DNA from: Roseateles toxinivorans
Lineage (GTDB): Bacteria > Pseudomonadota > Gammaproteobacteria > Burkholderiales > Burkholderiaceae_C
Assembly: GCA_945898095.1 (NCBI GenBank)
Contig: CAMDHE010000029.1
Span: forward strand, 1-41,120
Direction: 5' to 3'
DNA length: 41,120 nucleotides
Below, piece by piece: positions 16,954 through 25,399 of this stretch. Positions within the stretch are counted from its first letter, which is position 1; every line of letters begins with the position of its first letter. Under the pieces are notes generated by a model that had not been told where the DNA came from, searched no databases, and worked only from the letters and a program-made list of their open reading frames with translations. The position numbers and the translations under genes are program-made.

Positions 16954-16976
16954 CGCATTCCTTCTCAGGAGCCGCC

Positions 16977-18422
16977 ATGCCCATACGCCCATCGCAATGG
17001 ATGCGATCACTGCAATATGCAGCCATCAGCCTGTTTCTGGCTTGTCCAGCAGCTGCCCATGATGAACCTGTCATTGCGCCCAATGAAGCCGCCAAACTGG
17101 CGCGAGCTGCAGTGATCCGCGAGTATCCGGCGCTGATGCAGGCGATTACAAGGGGCGGCGCCTTCGGTGGCGATTTCTCGGCAGCGATTGCCAACAAGAT
17201 GTACAGCCGCGACGATGCGGCGGCGATCGCTGATGCCAGGGCCAAGCTGAAGGTCGAGCCGCAGGGGCCGCGCAGCTGGCTGTTGCGGCTGCCCTTTGTC
17301 AACATCGCCTTGTTCGAGACCGATGCTGGTCTGGTCCTGATCGATTCCGGCTATGCACCCGCAGGACCGGCGCTGCGCGATGTGATCAAGTCGCTGAGCC
17401 AGCAGCCGATCCACACCATTGTTTTCACCCATTACCACGCTGACCATGCCTGGGGCGCCTGGGCCTTGATGGACATGGGGCCGGGTGGCGGCAAACCGCG
17501 CATCGTCAGCTCGGCGGGCTTCATCACGCAGATGGACCAGGATCTGCTCAGCTACGGCCTGATCGCCCGCAACAATCAACAAGTCGTCGTGCCGCGAAAC
17601 TGGGGCGATGTGCTGCGTCCGGACCTGACTTTCCATGACCGGATCAGCTTGCAGGTCGGGCGCGAGGAATTCGTATTGACGCAGTCGCGCGGCGAGACCG
17701 AGGATCAGCTCTGGGTCAACGTGCCGGGCCGGCGCATCGTCGTCAGCGCCGACTATTACCAGGGTTTCATGCCCAATGCGGGCAATGGCAAGCGGCGCCA
17801 GCGTTACCCGGAGGAATGGGCCTCGGCATTGCGCCAGATGATGGCCTTGAAGCCGCAGCGCTTGCTCAGCATGCATGGCCCGGCGCTGCTGAGCGAGGAA
17901 GAGATCCAGGACAAGCTCGGCAGCCATGCGCAGGCGCTGGAGTCGATTGCAGAGCAGACGCTGGCAGGCCTCAACGCCGGTCTGCGCACCGACCAGGTGA
18001 TCGACCGCATCAAGCTGGCGCCTGCCCTGGCTGGGCGTGAGAATCTGCGCGAGGACTATTCCACCGCCAAGGACATAGCGCGCATGGTGGTCAAGCAATA
18101 CGGCGGCTGGTGGGACGATCTGCCTTCGCATTGGAATCCGGCCCCGCTGTCGGAACAGGGCCGGGTAATCGCCGAACTGGCCGGCGGACCGCGCTTGCTG
18201 ATGAGCAAAGCGATTGCGCTCAGCCGCACCGATTCGGCATTGGCCGCCAGTCTGGCCGACTGGGCCTGGCTGGCTGCGCCTGCAGATGTCGAAGTGCTGC
18301 AGGGCGCGCTGCAGGTCTATGGCGCGCGCATCGGCCGCGACACCACGACCCAGGAAGCGCTGGTCTATATGGAGCATATGGTGCGGTTGAAACTGCAAAT
18401 CGGTCGCGAGACCAGGCCCTGA
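16977..18422 (+). CDS. Exported SdsA1-like metallo-beta-lactamase sulfatase/hydrolase
   Basis: The 481-residue protein starts with a signal peptide ending near residue 27 (CPAAA-H). The metallo-beta-lactamase domain shows LIDSG (121-125) and the zinc motif THYHADH (His152, His154, Asp156, His157). Towards the C-terminus, YGGWWDDLPSHWNPAPLSEQ followed by an ELAGG ... KAIALSRTDSALAASLADWAW stretch resembles the dimerisation domain of class III alkylsulfatases such as SdsA1. The C-terminal sterol-carrier-like domain of SdsA1 is not present, which explains the shorter length. Primary alkylsulfatase activity is plausible, but the HYHADH form is also found in other hydrolases. TCAGGA lies before the ATG. 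It shares an operon with the DUF1254 protein. Confidence 0.75.
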   Translation: MPIRPSQWMRSLQYAAISLFLACPAAAHDEPVIAPNEAAKLARAAVIREYPALMQAITRGGAFGGDFSAAIANKMYSRDDAAAIADARAKLKVEPQGPRSWLLRLPFVNIALFETDAGLVLIDSGYAPAGPALRDVIKSLSQQPIHTIVFTHYHADHAWGAWALMDMGPGGGKPRIVSSAGFITQMDQDLLSYGLIARNNQQVVVPRNWGDVLRPDLTFHDRISLQVGREEFVLTQSRGETEDQLWVNVPGRRIVVSADYYQGFMPNAGNGKRRQRYPEEWASALRQMMALKPQRLLSMHGPALLSEEEIQDKLGSHAQALESIAEQTLAGLNAGLRTDQVIDRIKLAPALAGRENLREDYSTAKDIARMVVKQYGGWWDDLPSHWNPAPLSEQGRVIAELAGGPRLLMSKAIALSRTDSALAASLADWAWLAAPADVEVLQGALQVYGARIGRDTTTQEALVYMEHMVRLKLQIGRETRP

Positions 18423-18441
18423 GTTTGCGTAGCGCTTAGTT

Positions 18442-18469
18442 CGCTCGATCGTGCGATGAGCGTCTTTCT
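18442..18469 (+). terminator. Candidate terminator after the sulfatase-like gene
   Basis: CGCTCGATCG and CGATGAGCG form a stem with one bulge and a TG loop (18442-18462), followed by TCTTTCT. It begins 20 bases after the stop codon. The T-run is interrupted, so termination strength is uncertain. Confidence 0.4.
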
Positions 18470-18522
18470 GATGGGCTGCATCGGCCCAAGCCAGCATTTG
18501 CGGTGATGCAGAGTTGCCGAAT

Positions 18523-18567
18523 ATCGTCTGTTCGGACGTATCAGTTGCTGGCAATGTTGCCTAAATT
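18523..18567 (+). promoter_or_regulatory. Palindromic operator copy 3 with -10-like TAAATT
   Basis: ATCGTCTGTTCGGACGT (18523-18539) contains the core CGTCTG-TT-CGGACG. TAAATT follows at 18562-18567, exactly 39 bases from the first base of the site, the same spacing as at 25348-25392. Over 48 positions the two promoters agree at 39. No good -35 is present, which fits an activator-dependent promoter. The predicted leader to the TauD-like gene is about 75 bases. Confidence 0.7.
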
Positions 18568-18648
18568 CGCGCGGCCTGGGCTGATTGCCGTTCGACAGGC
18601 AAAGGCAATATCAATACTTCAGTTTTTTCAGTTGCAAAGGAGATCACG

Positions 18649-19503
18649 ATGGATCAGGTCAGCCAGCTTTCCGACTGTGGCATTCAATGCACGCCGCTCA
18701 CACCAGCGATCGGTGCCGAACTCAGCAATGTCGACTTGGGCGGGCCGCTGAGCGACGAATCTGTCGCGTTCATTCGACAAGCCTTGCTGGACTGGAAAGT
18801 AATTTTCTTCAGGGACCAGCAGCTCGACACCGAAAAACTCGTCGCTGTCGCAGGCAGGTTCGGAAAACTGGCCCTCCACCCCTTCCTGATCGGCAAGCCC
18901 GACCACCCGGAAGTGCTGGCAATCAGCCGAAATCGCGAGCGGCGTGGCGGGGAAAACCTCTGGCATTCCGATGTGACCTTTATTCCGGCCCCACCTTTGG
19001 GAAGCCTGCTTTATTCCCACGAAATTCCGCCGATCGGTGGCGACACCCTGTTTGCCGACATGAGCGCTGCCTACGATGGTTTGTCGGATGAGGTCAAACA
19101 CAAGATCGAGGGCCGGCAAGCGATCCATGACTTCCGCGCCCATCGCGTGCTGATGCGCAAGGCAGGGGTGGCCGAAGACAAGATTGCCCGATATGAAGCG
19201 CAGTTTCCCCCGACGGCCCATCCAGTCGTACGCACCCATCCTGAAACAGGTCGAAAGCTGATCAACGTCAGCGTCGCATTCACCGAATACATCATCGACA
19301 TGGATCGTTCGGAGTCGGACGCCTTGCTGCAGCACCTGTATGCGCAAGCCAGCATTCCGGAGTACCAGGTCCGCTTCAAATGGACGAAAAACAGTCTGAT
19401 TTTCTGGGATAACCGCGCCACGCAACATTACGCAGTGTCCGACTACTGGCCGGCTGTGCGGACCATGGAGCGCGTCACGATCGAGGGCGACATTCCATGC
19501 TGA
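18649..19503 (+). CDS. TauD/TfdA-family Fe(II)/2-oxoglutarate dioxygenase
   Basis: The 284-residue protein has the family's His-x-Asp in WHSDVTF (His106, Asp108) and the distal iron ligand His260 in NRATQHYAVSDYW, followed by Arg271 and Arg275, one of which should hold 2-oxoglutarate. The family includes taurine dioxygenase, 2,4-D dioxygenase and the alkylsulfatase AtsK; all hydroxylate next to a leaving group. Two sulfatase-type genes nearby make an AtsK-like sulfate-ester cleavage attractive, but carboxylate or ether substrates are not excluded. AAAGGAGA precedes the ATG. Transcription probably begins at the palindrome-linked promoter upstream. It overlaps the following MFS gene by seven bases. 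Confidence 0.88.
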   Translation: MDQVSQLSDCGIQCTPLTPAIGAELSNVDLGGPLSDESVAFIRQALLDWKVIFFRDQQLDTEKLVAVAGRFGKLALHPFLIGKPDHPEVLAISRNRERRGGENLWHSDVTFIPAPPLGSLLYSHEIPPIGGDTLFADMSAAYDGLSDEVKHKIEGRQAIHDFRAHRVLMRKAGVAEDKIARYEAQFPPTAHPVVRTHPETGRKLINVSVAFTEYIIDMDRSESDALLQHLYAQASIPEYQVRFKWTKNSLIFWDNRATQHYAVSDYWPAVRTMERVTIEGDIPC

Positions 19504-20852
19504 AAATTAGCTCCCCGACGCTGCCGGCCCGCAACCGGATGCTGGGCTCGGCCGGATTCGCCTTGCTGATCATGCTCTTGATCCATATGACCAAGACCGT
19601 GGACCGCAACATCATGGGCGTGTTGTTCGAGCCTTTGAAGGCCGAGTTCGGGGTCAGCGACACCTTGCTCGGGTTGGTGGCTGGCGCCATCTTTGGCATC
19701 CTGCATGCGGTTGCCAGCCTCGTACTGGGGCATTTGAGCGACCGGATGAGCCGGGTGAAGTTATTGAGCGCCGCCTGTGTTCTCTGGAGCGGGCTGACCA
19801 TGCTGTGCGGCATGGCGACGAGTTTTTGGCAACTGGCGCTGGCAAGGGCCGGCGTTGCCATGGCAGAAGCAGGCTCGGCCGGAACGGCTGTCCCGCTGAT
19901 TGCCGAGATGTTCCCGCCGAATCGCAGGTCTTTGGCTACCGGCATCTACTTTCTGGGCGCGCCTTTTGGCGTCTTGGTCGGCATCGGCCTGGGTTCCTGG
20001 ATTGCCCAGAACTACGGTTGGCGTGCAGCCTTTTCGCTGGCGGGCTTTCCCGGCCTTTTGCTGGGCTTCTTGCTTTATGTTTGCGTCAGGGAGCCCAAGC
20101 GCAGCGGCCCCGATAGCCCGCAAACGGGAAGTACCGGCTTGCCTGCTCAAAAAGCCTCGCAAGAGGGCATAGTCACTTCGATCAAGGTCTTGCTGACCAA
20201 CCGACCGTACCTGTTTTTGACCCTGTCATGCGCTCTGGCTTCCATTCCTGCCACCGCCTTCGGTACCTGGGGCACCAGCTTCTTGATCCGGTCGCACCAG
20301 CTGTCGCTGCAGCATGCGGGCCTTCTGACCGGACTGATAGGCATCAGTGGCAATGTCCTGGGTACGATATTTTCGGGCTGGCTGATCGACCGGCTGACAA
20401 CAAAAAATCGCGCCTGGCAGATCCGGATCCCGATGCTCGGGCTGTTGCTGGCCACACCGATGGGCCTGCTTTACTTCCTTTGGCCGGCCGACATCATGTG
20501 GCAATTGGGCCGTCTGCCCGTACCGACAGTGATGTTGTTCGGTATATCTTTCGCCTTTTTTACCGGCTGGTGGATAGCACCGGCTTATTCGGCGATCAGC
20601 AACCTGATCGAAGCGGAGCGTCGCGGCTTTGCCACGGCCTTTTTCGGAGTGGCTTTCTCTGCGGTGGGAATGGGACTGGGGCCGCTGATCGTGGGTGCCA
20701 TCAGCGATCTGCTGACACCGGTCAGCGGGGTGGACTCGCTTCGTTATGCGATGGCCATTGCGATTTCCACGACCTTGGTCGCGGTGTGGCTGATGCGGCT
20801 GGCCATCCAGCCTTATCAGCTTGCACTTGAAGCCATTCACGCCAAAGACTGA
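19497..20852 (+). CDS. MFS transporter (Spinster-like)
   Basis: The 451-residue protein has about 12 hydrophobic segments and MFS landmarks: DRNIMGVLFEPLKAEFGVSD in the first helix-loop, GHLSDRMSRVKLL between helices 2 and 3, and GWRAAFSLAGFPGLLLGFLL in the middle, as in Spinster-type transporters. A hydrophilic stretch near residues 195-220 separates the halves. The ATG lies inside the end of the TauD-like gene (ATGCTGA), so they are translationally coupled. It probably moves the dioxygenase substrate or its product; direction is not known. Confidence 0.88.
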   Translation: MLKISSPTLPARNRMLGSAGFALLIMLLIHMTKTVDRNIMGVLFEPLKAEFGVSDTLLGLVAGAIFGILHAVASLVLGHLSDRMSRVKLLSAACVLWSGLTMLCGMATSFWQLALARAGVAMAEAGSAGTAVPLIAEMFPPNRRSLATGIYFLGAPFGVLVGIGLGSWIAQNYGWRAAFSLAGFPGLLLGFLLYVCVREPKRSGPDSPQTGSTGLPAQKASQEGIVTSIKVLLTNRPYLFLTLSCALASIPATAFGTWGTSFLIRSHQLSLQHAGLLTGLIGISGNVLGTIFSGWLIDRLTTKNRAWQIRIPMLGLLLATPMGLLYFLWPADIMWQLGRLPVPTVMLFGISFAFFTGWWIAPAYSAISNLIEAERRGFATAFFGVAFSAVGMGLGPLIVGAISDLLTPVSGVDSLRYAMAIAISTTLVAVWLMRLAIQPYQLALEAIHAKD

Positions 20853-20890
20853 CGAACCCGACAATCCCGGCGACCGGGTCTGGCTGCGAC

Positions 20891-22933
20891 TCAGACCTCC
20901 AGCGCCAGCAGCGTAGCCTGCTCGATCGCGCGATGGGCATCGAGTTGATCGGCGGCATCGGCGCCACCGATGACTGCGGTTGCGATGCCTCGCCGCTGCA
21001 ATTCAGGTAGCAGCCTTCGTTCTGATTCTTGACCGGCGCAGATGATCAGCTGGTCGATTGCCAGGCATTGCGCGACGCCATCCACTCGCAGATGCAGACC
21101 CTGCTGGTCGAGGTACAAATAGTCAACACCACCGAGCATCTGCACATTGCGGCGCTTGAGCAAATTGCGGCGAATCCAGCCGGTGCTCGGTGCCAGATCC
21201 TGGCCCAGCTTGCCCGGGCGCCGTTGCAGCAGCCAGATCTGTCGCTCCGAAGGCGCCAAATCCGGCGCACAGAGGCCGCCGCGTTGGAGGAATTCCGCGT
21301 CGATACCCCAAGTTGATTGATAGCTGGCCAGCGTTGGCGGCAGGCCCGGATCGCTGAGCCATTCGGCGATGTCGAAGCCGATGCCACCCGCGCCAATGAT
21401 GGCGATGTTGCGACCCATCGATTGCCTTCCCTGGGCCAGCGCCTGCGCATAGCCGAGCACCCGTGGATCGCCTTGCAGACCCGGCAGATCGAGCTCGCGC
21501 GCCCGCACGCCGGTCGCCAGCATGACCTGCTCGAAGCCCTGCAGCTGCCCGGCGTTTGGCGCCCGATTCAGGTGCACTTGAACGCCATGTATTGCCAGCT
21601 GGCGCTGGTAGTAGCGCAGCGTCTGGGCATATTCCTCCTTGCCCGGGATCTGCAGGGCCAGCAGGAACTGTCCGCCCAGGGCCGGTCCGGCCTCGAACAA
21701 TGTCACCTGGTGGCCGCGCATTGCTGCAGTTGCGGCGAAGGCCAGCCCGGCCGGGCCACCGCCGACCACCGCCAGGCGACGCTTGATAGCTGCCGGGCGC
21801 AACGGCCTCAGGGTTTCAAAGCCGGCGCGGGGATTGACCAGACAAGTCACCGGTTGTTGAAGGAAAACCCGATCGAGACAGGCCTGGTTGCAGGCGATGC
21901 AGGTATTGATCTCGTCGCTGCGGGCGCTGAGCGCTTTGACTGCCCAGTCCGGGTCGGCCAGCAGCGGCCGCGCCAGCGCGACCAGATCAGCCTGGCCATC
22001 CGCCAGCAACGCTTCGGCGGTCTCGGGCATGGCGATCCGGTTGCTGGCAATCACCGGTATCTTCAGGACCTGTTTCAAGCGCCAGGTCAAAGCGGCGAAC
22101 GGTGCGCGAGGCACCAGCGAGGCCACGGTGGGCACACGCGATTCATGCCAACCCGCGCCACTATTGAGCAGGTTGATTCCTGCTTGCTGCAAGGCCAGCG
22201 CCAGCTCGATCACCTCGTCCCAACTGCAGCCCCCGTCGACCAGATCAATCAATGAAATGCGGAACAGGAGCAATTGCGTCGGCAGCACCGCGCGAACGGC
22301 CTTGACCAACTCCAGCGCAAAGCAACGCCTGGCTGCTGCGCTGCCGCCCCAACGATCGCTGCGTTGATTGCTGCGCGGCGCGAGGAACTGATTGATCAGA
22401 TAACCTTCAGCGCCCATCAACTCGACGCCGTCATAGCCCGCTTGTGCTGCCAATGCGGCGGTGTTCGCGTAGCAGTCGATCAACTGCAGAATTTCAGCCT
22501 CGCTGAGTTCGCGCGGCGCCTTCTTGCCGAGCGGCGAGGCGATGCTCGACGGGGCTACGCCGCCTGTGGCGTAATCATTGCGGCCGATATGCAGGGCTTG
22601 CAAGGCGATCAACGCGCCTTCTTGATGCACGGCCTCGCAGAGCTTGCGGTGTGGCTCGAGCTGATCGACTCTCTGCAAGCTCGCCTGCTGTGCTGCAGCG
22701 GGATGGCCCAGCGCCATGTCGTCGACGCCGAAGCCACCGGTGATCATCAACGCGGCGCCGCCGCGCGCACGTTCTACGTAAAAAGCGCTGAGTCGCTCGA
22801 AACCATCATCGAGTTCCTCGAGTCCGGTATGCATCGAGCCCATCACGATGCGGTTACGCAGCGTCAGCCCGCCCACCTGCAGCGGCTGGCCCAGCAGCGG
22901 GAAACGTTGTCGCGCCGACCGCGAAGGGCTCAC
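20891..22933 (-). CDS. fadH: 2,4-Dienoyl-CoA reductase (NADPH)
   Basis: The 680-residue protein agrees with E. coli FadH throughout as I recall it: IVMGSMHTGLEE near the N-terminus, GAEGYLINQF with active-site Tyr177, NSGAGWHESR with His263, the 4Fe-4S motif with Cys345, Cys348, Cys352 and Cys364 (CIACNQACLD ... CLVNPRAG), IPGKEEYAQTLRYY and the NADPH region GAGGIGFDIAEWLS. FadH reduces 2,4-dienoyl-CoA so unsaturated chains can complete beta-oxidation. The start is GTG at 22933, overlapping the sulfatase stop (GTGA), so translation is coupled. It ends 38 bases from the convergent MFS gene. Confidence 0.93.
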   Translation of the reverse strand: MSPSRSARQRFPLLGQPLQVGGLTLRNRIVMGSMHTGLEELDDGFERLSAFYVERARGGAALMITGGFGVDDMALGHPAAAQQASLQRVDQLEPHRKLCEAVHQEGALIALQALHIGRNDYATGGVAPSSIASPLGKKAPRELSEAEILQLIDCYANTAALAAQAGYDGVELMGAEGYLINQFLAPRSNQRSDRWGGSAAARRCFALELVKAVRAVLPTQLLLFRISLIDLVDGGCSWDEVIELALALQQAGINLLNSGAGWHESRVPTVASLVPRAPFAALTWRLKQVLKIPVIASNRIAMPETAEALLADGQADLVALARPLLADPDWAVKALSARSDEINTCIACNQACLDRVFLQQPVTCLVNPRAGFETLRPLRPAAIKRRLAVVGGGPAGLAFAATAAMRGHQVTLFEAGPALGGQFLLALQIPGKEEYAQTLRYYQRQLAIHGVQVHLNRAPNAGQLQGFEQVMLATGVRARELDLPGLQGDPRVLGYAQALAQGRQSMGRNIAIIGAGGIGFDIAEWLSDPGLPPTLASYQSTWGIDAEFLQRGGLCAPDLAPSERQIWLLQRRPGKLGQDLAPSTGWIRRNLLKRRNVQMLGGVDYLYLDQQGLHLRVDGVAQCLAIDQLIICAGQESERRLLPELQRRGIATAVIGGADAADQLDAHRAIEQATLLALEV

Positions 22934-24426
22934 TGCTTGATCGATTTGCTGGCTTGTTCGTCAGGCCGCAGGCTGCCGCCGGCTTGGCGCGGCGGATATT
23001 CGCGCAGGCTGACCATATGGTCGACCAGGATGTCCTGCATCACCCCGCCTATCCACGACTTGCGCAGGGCCAACTGGTTGGAGTAGATGCCGCCATGCTT
23101 TTCATACGGGTCCATGCGCAGGTTGAAGAATGCGAAGCTCTGCTTGAGCGGATCGAAGAACCCTTCGCGCTCCTTCAGCAGGCCTTTCCAGTTGCCGGTG
23201 CGCAGTCCGATCAGCTCGCGTTCGTTGTAATAAACAAAGAAATTCCGCGCTGAATCGGCCTTGCCCTGCCAATGGGCCAGGTTGTCGATGCCGTCGATCT
23301 TGACTTGATGGCTGGCTTTGAGTTTGGCCGCTACATCAGGGATGCCGGCCGCAGCCGCCAAGGTGGTGAACAAGTCGTAATGGGTCTGGATGCCGTTGGA
23401 GACCGAATCCGCCGGAACCACGCCAGGCCAGCGAACCAGCATCGGCACACGGTAACCGCCTTCCCAGGAAGAAGCCTTCTCGCCCTTGAACGGTGTGGTC
23501 CCGCCGTCGGGCCAGTTGAATAATTGCGGACCGTTGTCCGAAGTGAAGATAACGATCGTGTTCTTGGCCAGACCGAGGTCATCAAGCTTTTTCAGCAACT
23601 GCCCGATATGGGCATCCATTTCCATCATGCCGCTGCCGTAGACATCGTCTTCGGAAGAATAGGGCGCGGCCAGATAGCGCGAGGCCGGTTTCAGATGCGT
23701 GTTGACATGCATCCTGGTCGGGTTATGCCAGAGAAAGAAGGGCTGCTTTGACTTCGCCGATTCATCCAGGAACTGCAGCGAATGCTCGACTAACTCGTCG
23801 TCGATCGTCTCCATTCTCTTGATCGACAAAGGCCCCATGTCCTTCGGTGCCTGGCCGGCATAGGCTTCGATGACGCCACGCGGGCCGTATTTCTTGCGGA
23901 AGGCCGGATCCTTCGGATAGTCCCGCTGCTCCCATTCCTCCTCGACATTCAGGTGATAGAGGTTACCGAAGAAGTAGTCAAAGCCATGCAGATTGGGCAG
24001 ATGCGAGTCGCGGTCACCGAGATGGTGTTTGCCGATCTGGGCGGTGCGGTAGCCCTGGGATTTCAGCAATTCGGCCAAGGTCGGATCGCGCTTGTCGAGC
24101 CCGATCGGGCTGCCTGGTAGCCCGACGGTGGTCAATCCGGTGCGGATCGGCATCTGCCCGGTCAGGAAGGCAGCCCGTCCTGCCGTGCAACTCGGCTCGG
24201 CGTAATGATCAGTGAACAGCTTGCCCTGCTTGGCCAGGCGATCGAGGTTGGGCGTGGGCACCATCATGCCGCGGCTGTAGGCACCGACATTGCTCGGGCC
24301 GATGTCATCACCCATGATGACCACGATGTTCGGGCGCTGCGGTGTTTGCGCCTGCGCGCTCAGCAAGAGCAGGGCGCTCAGGCCCAGGCTGAAGGCACGG
24401 ATGGCCGGCAGGATTTTGCTTTTCAT
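22930..24426 (-). CDS. Exported Cys-type arylsulfatase (S1 family)
   Basis: The 498-residue protein has a signal peptide (to about AQA, residue 26) and the alkaline-phosphatase-like sulfatase fold. Metal ligands are seen in NIVVIMGDD (Asp40, Asp41), and the formylglycine site is CTAGR (Cys80 to Arg84), a C-x-A-x-R form of the usual C-x-P-x-R. IGKHHLGDRDSHLPNLHGFDYFFG and IVIFTSDNGP (second metal site) are also present. The active-site Cys must be converted to formylglycine by an anaerobic- or FGE-type maturase that is not in the window. GAGGAG precedes the ATG. It sits in an operon between an enoyl-CoA hydratase and fadH, so desulfation appears linked to chain degradation. Confidence 0.9.
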   Translation of the reverse strand: MKSKILPAIRAFSLGLSALLLLSAQAQTPQRPNIVVIMGDDIGPSNVGAYSRGMMVPTPNLDRLAKQGKLFTDHYAEPSCTAGRAAFLTGQMPIRTGLTTVGLPGSPIGLDKRDPTLAELLKSQGYRTAQIGKHHLGDRDSHLPNLHGFDYFFGNLYHLNVEEEWEQRDYPKDPAFRKKYGPRGVIEAYAGQAPKDMGPLSIKRMETIDDELVEHSLQFLDESAKSKQPFFLWHNPTRMHVNTHLKPASRYLAAPYSSEDDVYGSGMMEMDAHIGQLLKKLDDLGLAKNTIVIFTSDNGPQLFNWPDGGTTPFKGEKASSWEGGYRVPMLVRWPGVVPADSVSNGIQTHYDLFTTLAAAAGIPDVAAKLKASHQVKIDGIDNLAHWQGKADSARNFFVYYNERELIGLRTGNWKGLLKEREGFFDPLKQSFAFFNLRMDPYEKHGGIYSNQLALRKSWIGGVMQDILVDHMVSLREYPPRQAGGSLRPDEQASKSIKQ

Positions 24427-24463
24427 TCAGGGCTCCTCTTCTATCTTCAATAATCAGTTTGGA

Positions 24464-25249
24464 TCAGCGGCCTTCGAAGTTCGGCTTGCGCTTGTCGACG
24501 AAAGCCTGCATGCCTTCTTTCTGGTCGCGCGTCGCGAACAACAACTGGTTGGCCTTGCGTTCGAGCATCAAGGCGGTGGCCAGCGAAGCATCGACACCCG
24601 CCAGCACGACTTCCTTGATCTGGCGTGCGGCCAGCGGCGGCATGGCGGCGATCTGGCCGGCCATCTTCAAGGCCTCGGCCATCACCTCGGCGTCGGGTAC
24701 GACCAGACTGACCAGGCCCATCACCTGCGCTTCATGGGCCGAAATCGGCCGACCGGTGAGCAAAATCCGCATCGCGTTGAACTTGCCGACGGCGCGCACC
24801 AGGCGCTGCGTGCCCCCGATACCGGGCATGATGCCGATGCGGATTTCCGGTTGGGCGAAGCTCGCAGCTTCGCCCGCGATGATGATGTCGCAATGCATGG
24901 CCAGTTCGGATCCGCCGCCATAGGCATAGCCGCAGACTGCGGCGATGACGGGCTTCGGGCATTGCTCCAGAGGTGCCCAGACCAGTTCGGTGTGGCGCTG
25001 CATGATTTCGATCGGATCAGCTTCGAGCAGGCCGAGAATGTCGCCGCCTGCGGCAAAGACCTTGTCACCGCCGGTCAGGACGATGCAACGCACGGAATCA
25101 TCGGCGCCCAGCATGGTGAATGCCTCGGACAGCAGATCCTGCAGCGGCAGGCTCAGCGCATTGGTCGCTTCGGGGCGGTTCAACAGCACCACGGCCACCC
25201 CATCCTGCGGGTAGCTGACCAGAACTTCCTTGTTGGCGGTATCGCTCAC
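24464..25249 (-). CDS. Enoyl-CoA hydratase/isomerase family protein
   Basis: The protein (261 residues from the GTG start) is a crotonase-fold enzyme. It has the oxyanion-hole segments FAAGGD (66-71) and YAYGGGSELAMHCD, and both glutamates used by hydratases (Glu115 in the GGGSELAM motif, Glu135 in PEIRIGIMPG), followed by GGTQRLVRAVG. Both acids being present favours hydratase activity over other crotonase reactions. The frame has no in-frame ATG; GTG at 25249 with GAGAG five bases upstream is preferred, while TTG at 25270 is the alternative. It is the first gene of the minus-strand operon with the arylsulfatase (37 bases apart) and fadH. Confidence 0.85.
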   Translation of the reverse strand: MSDTANKEVLVSYPQDGVAVVLLNRPEATNALSLPLQDLLSEAFTMLGADDSVRCIVLTGGDKVFAAGGDILGLLEADPIEIMQRHTELVWAPLEQCPKPVIAAVCGYAYGGGSELAMHCDIIIAGEAASFAQPEIRIGIMPGIGGTQRLVRAVGKFNAMRILLTGRPISAHEAQVMGLVSLVVPDAEVMAEALKMAGQIAAMPPLAARQIKEVVLAGVDASLATALMLERKANQLLFATRDQKEGMQAFVDKRKPNFEGR

Positions 25250-25347
25250 ATTGGCTCTCAGTTCATTCAATCAATCGCCTGCCCATGCTGGAGGCATGTT
25301 CAGTGAATCTCGATGTTGCCATCGTCGTCCATGGAGAATCGGCGAAC

Positions 25348-25392
25348 ATCGTCTGTTTGGACGTGTCAAATGCAGCCGATGCTGCCTAAATT
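25348..25392 (+). promoter_or_regulatory. Palindromic operator copy 4 with -10-like TAAATT
   Basis: ATCGTCTGTTTGGACGT (25348-25364) is followed by TAAATT at 25387-25392, with the same 39-base spacing as copy 3. The start codon ATG at 25400 lies seven bases after TAAATT, so the predicted transcript begins at or next to the A of ATG. It probably drives the long plus-strand operon 25400-32587. Confidence 0.7.
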
Positions 25393-25399
25393 CTCCCCT

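Noticed and set aside
17007-18554. A 515-codon open frame opposite the SdsA1-like gene
   Set aside because: No motif or ribosome site; it is the shadow of a GC-rich gene whose own strand has clear domains.
20866-20878. CCCGG-CGA-CCGGG hairpin between the MFS gene and fadH
   Set aside because: Short stem without a T-run on either strand; not called a terminator.
25321-25337. A further palindrome-like site ATCGTCGTCCATGGAGA upstream of the enoyl-CoA hydratase
   Set aside because: Only one half-site matches and the spacing to a -10-like hexamer is off; it is too weak to count.
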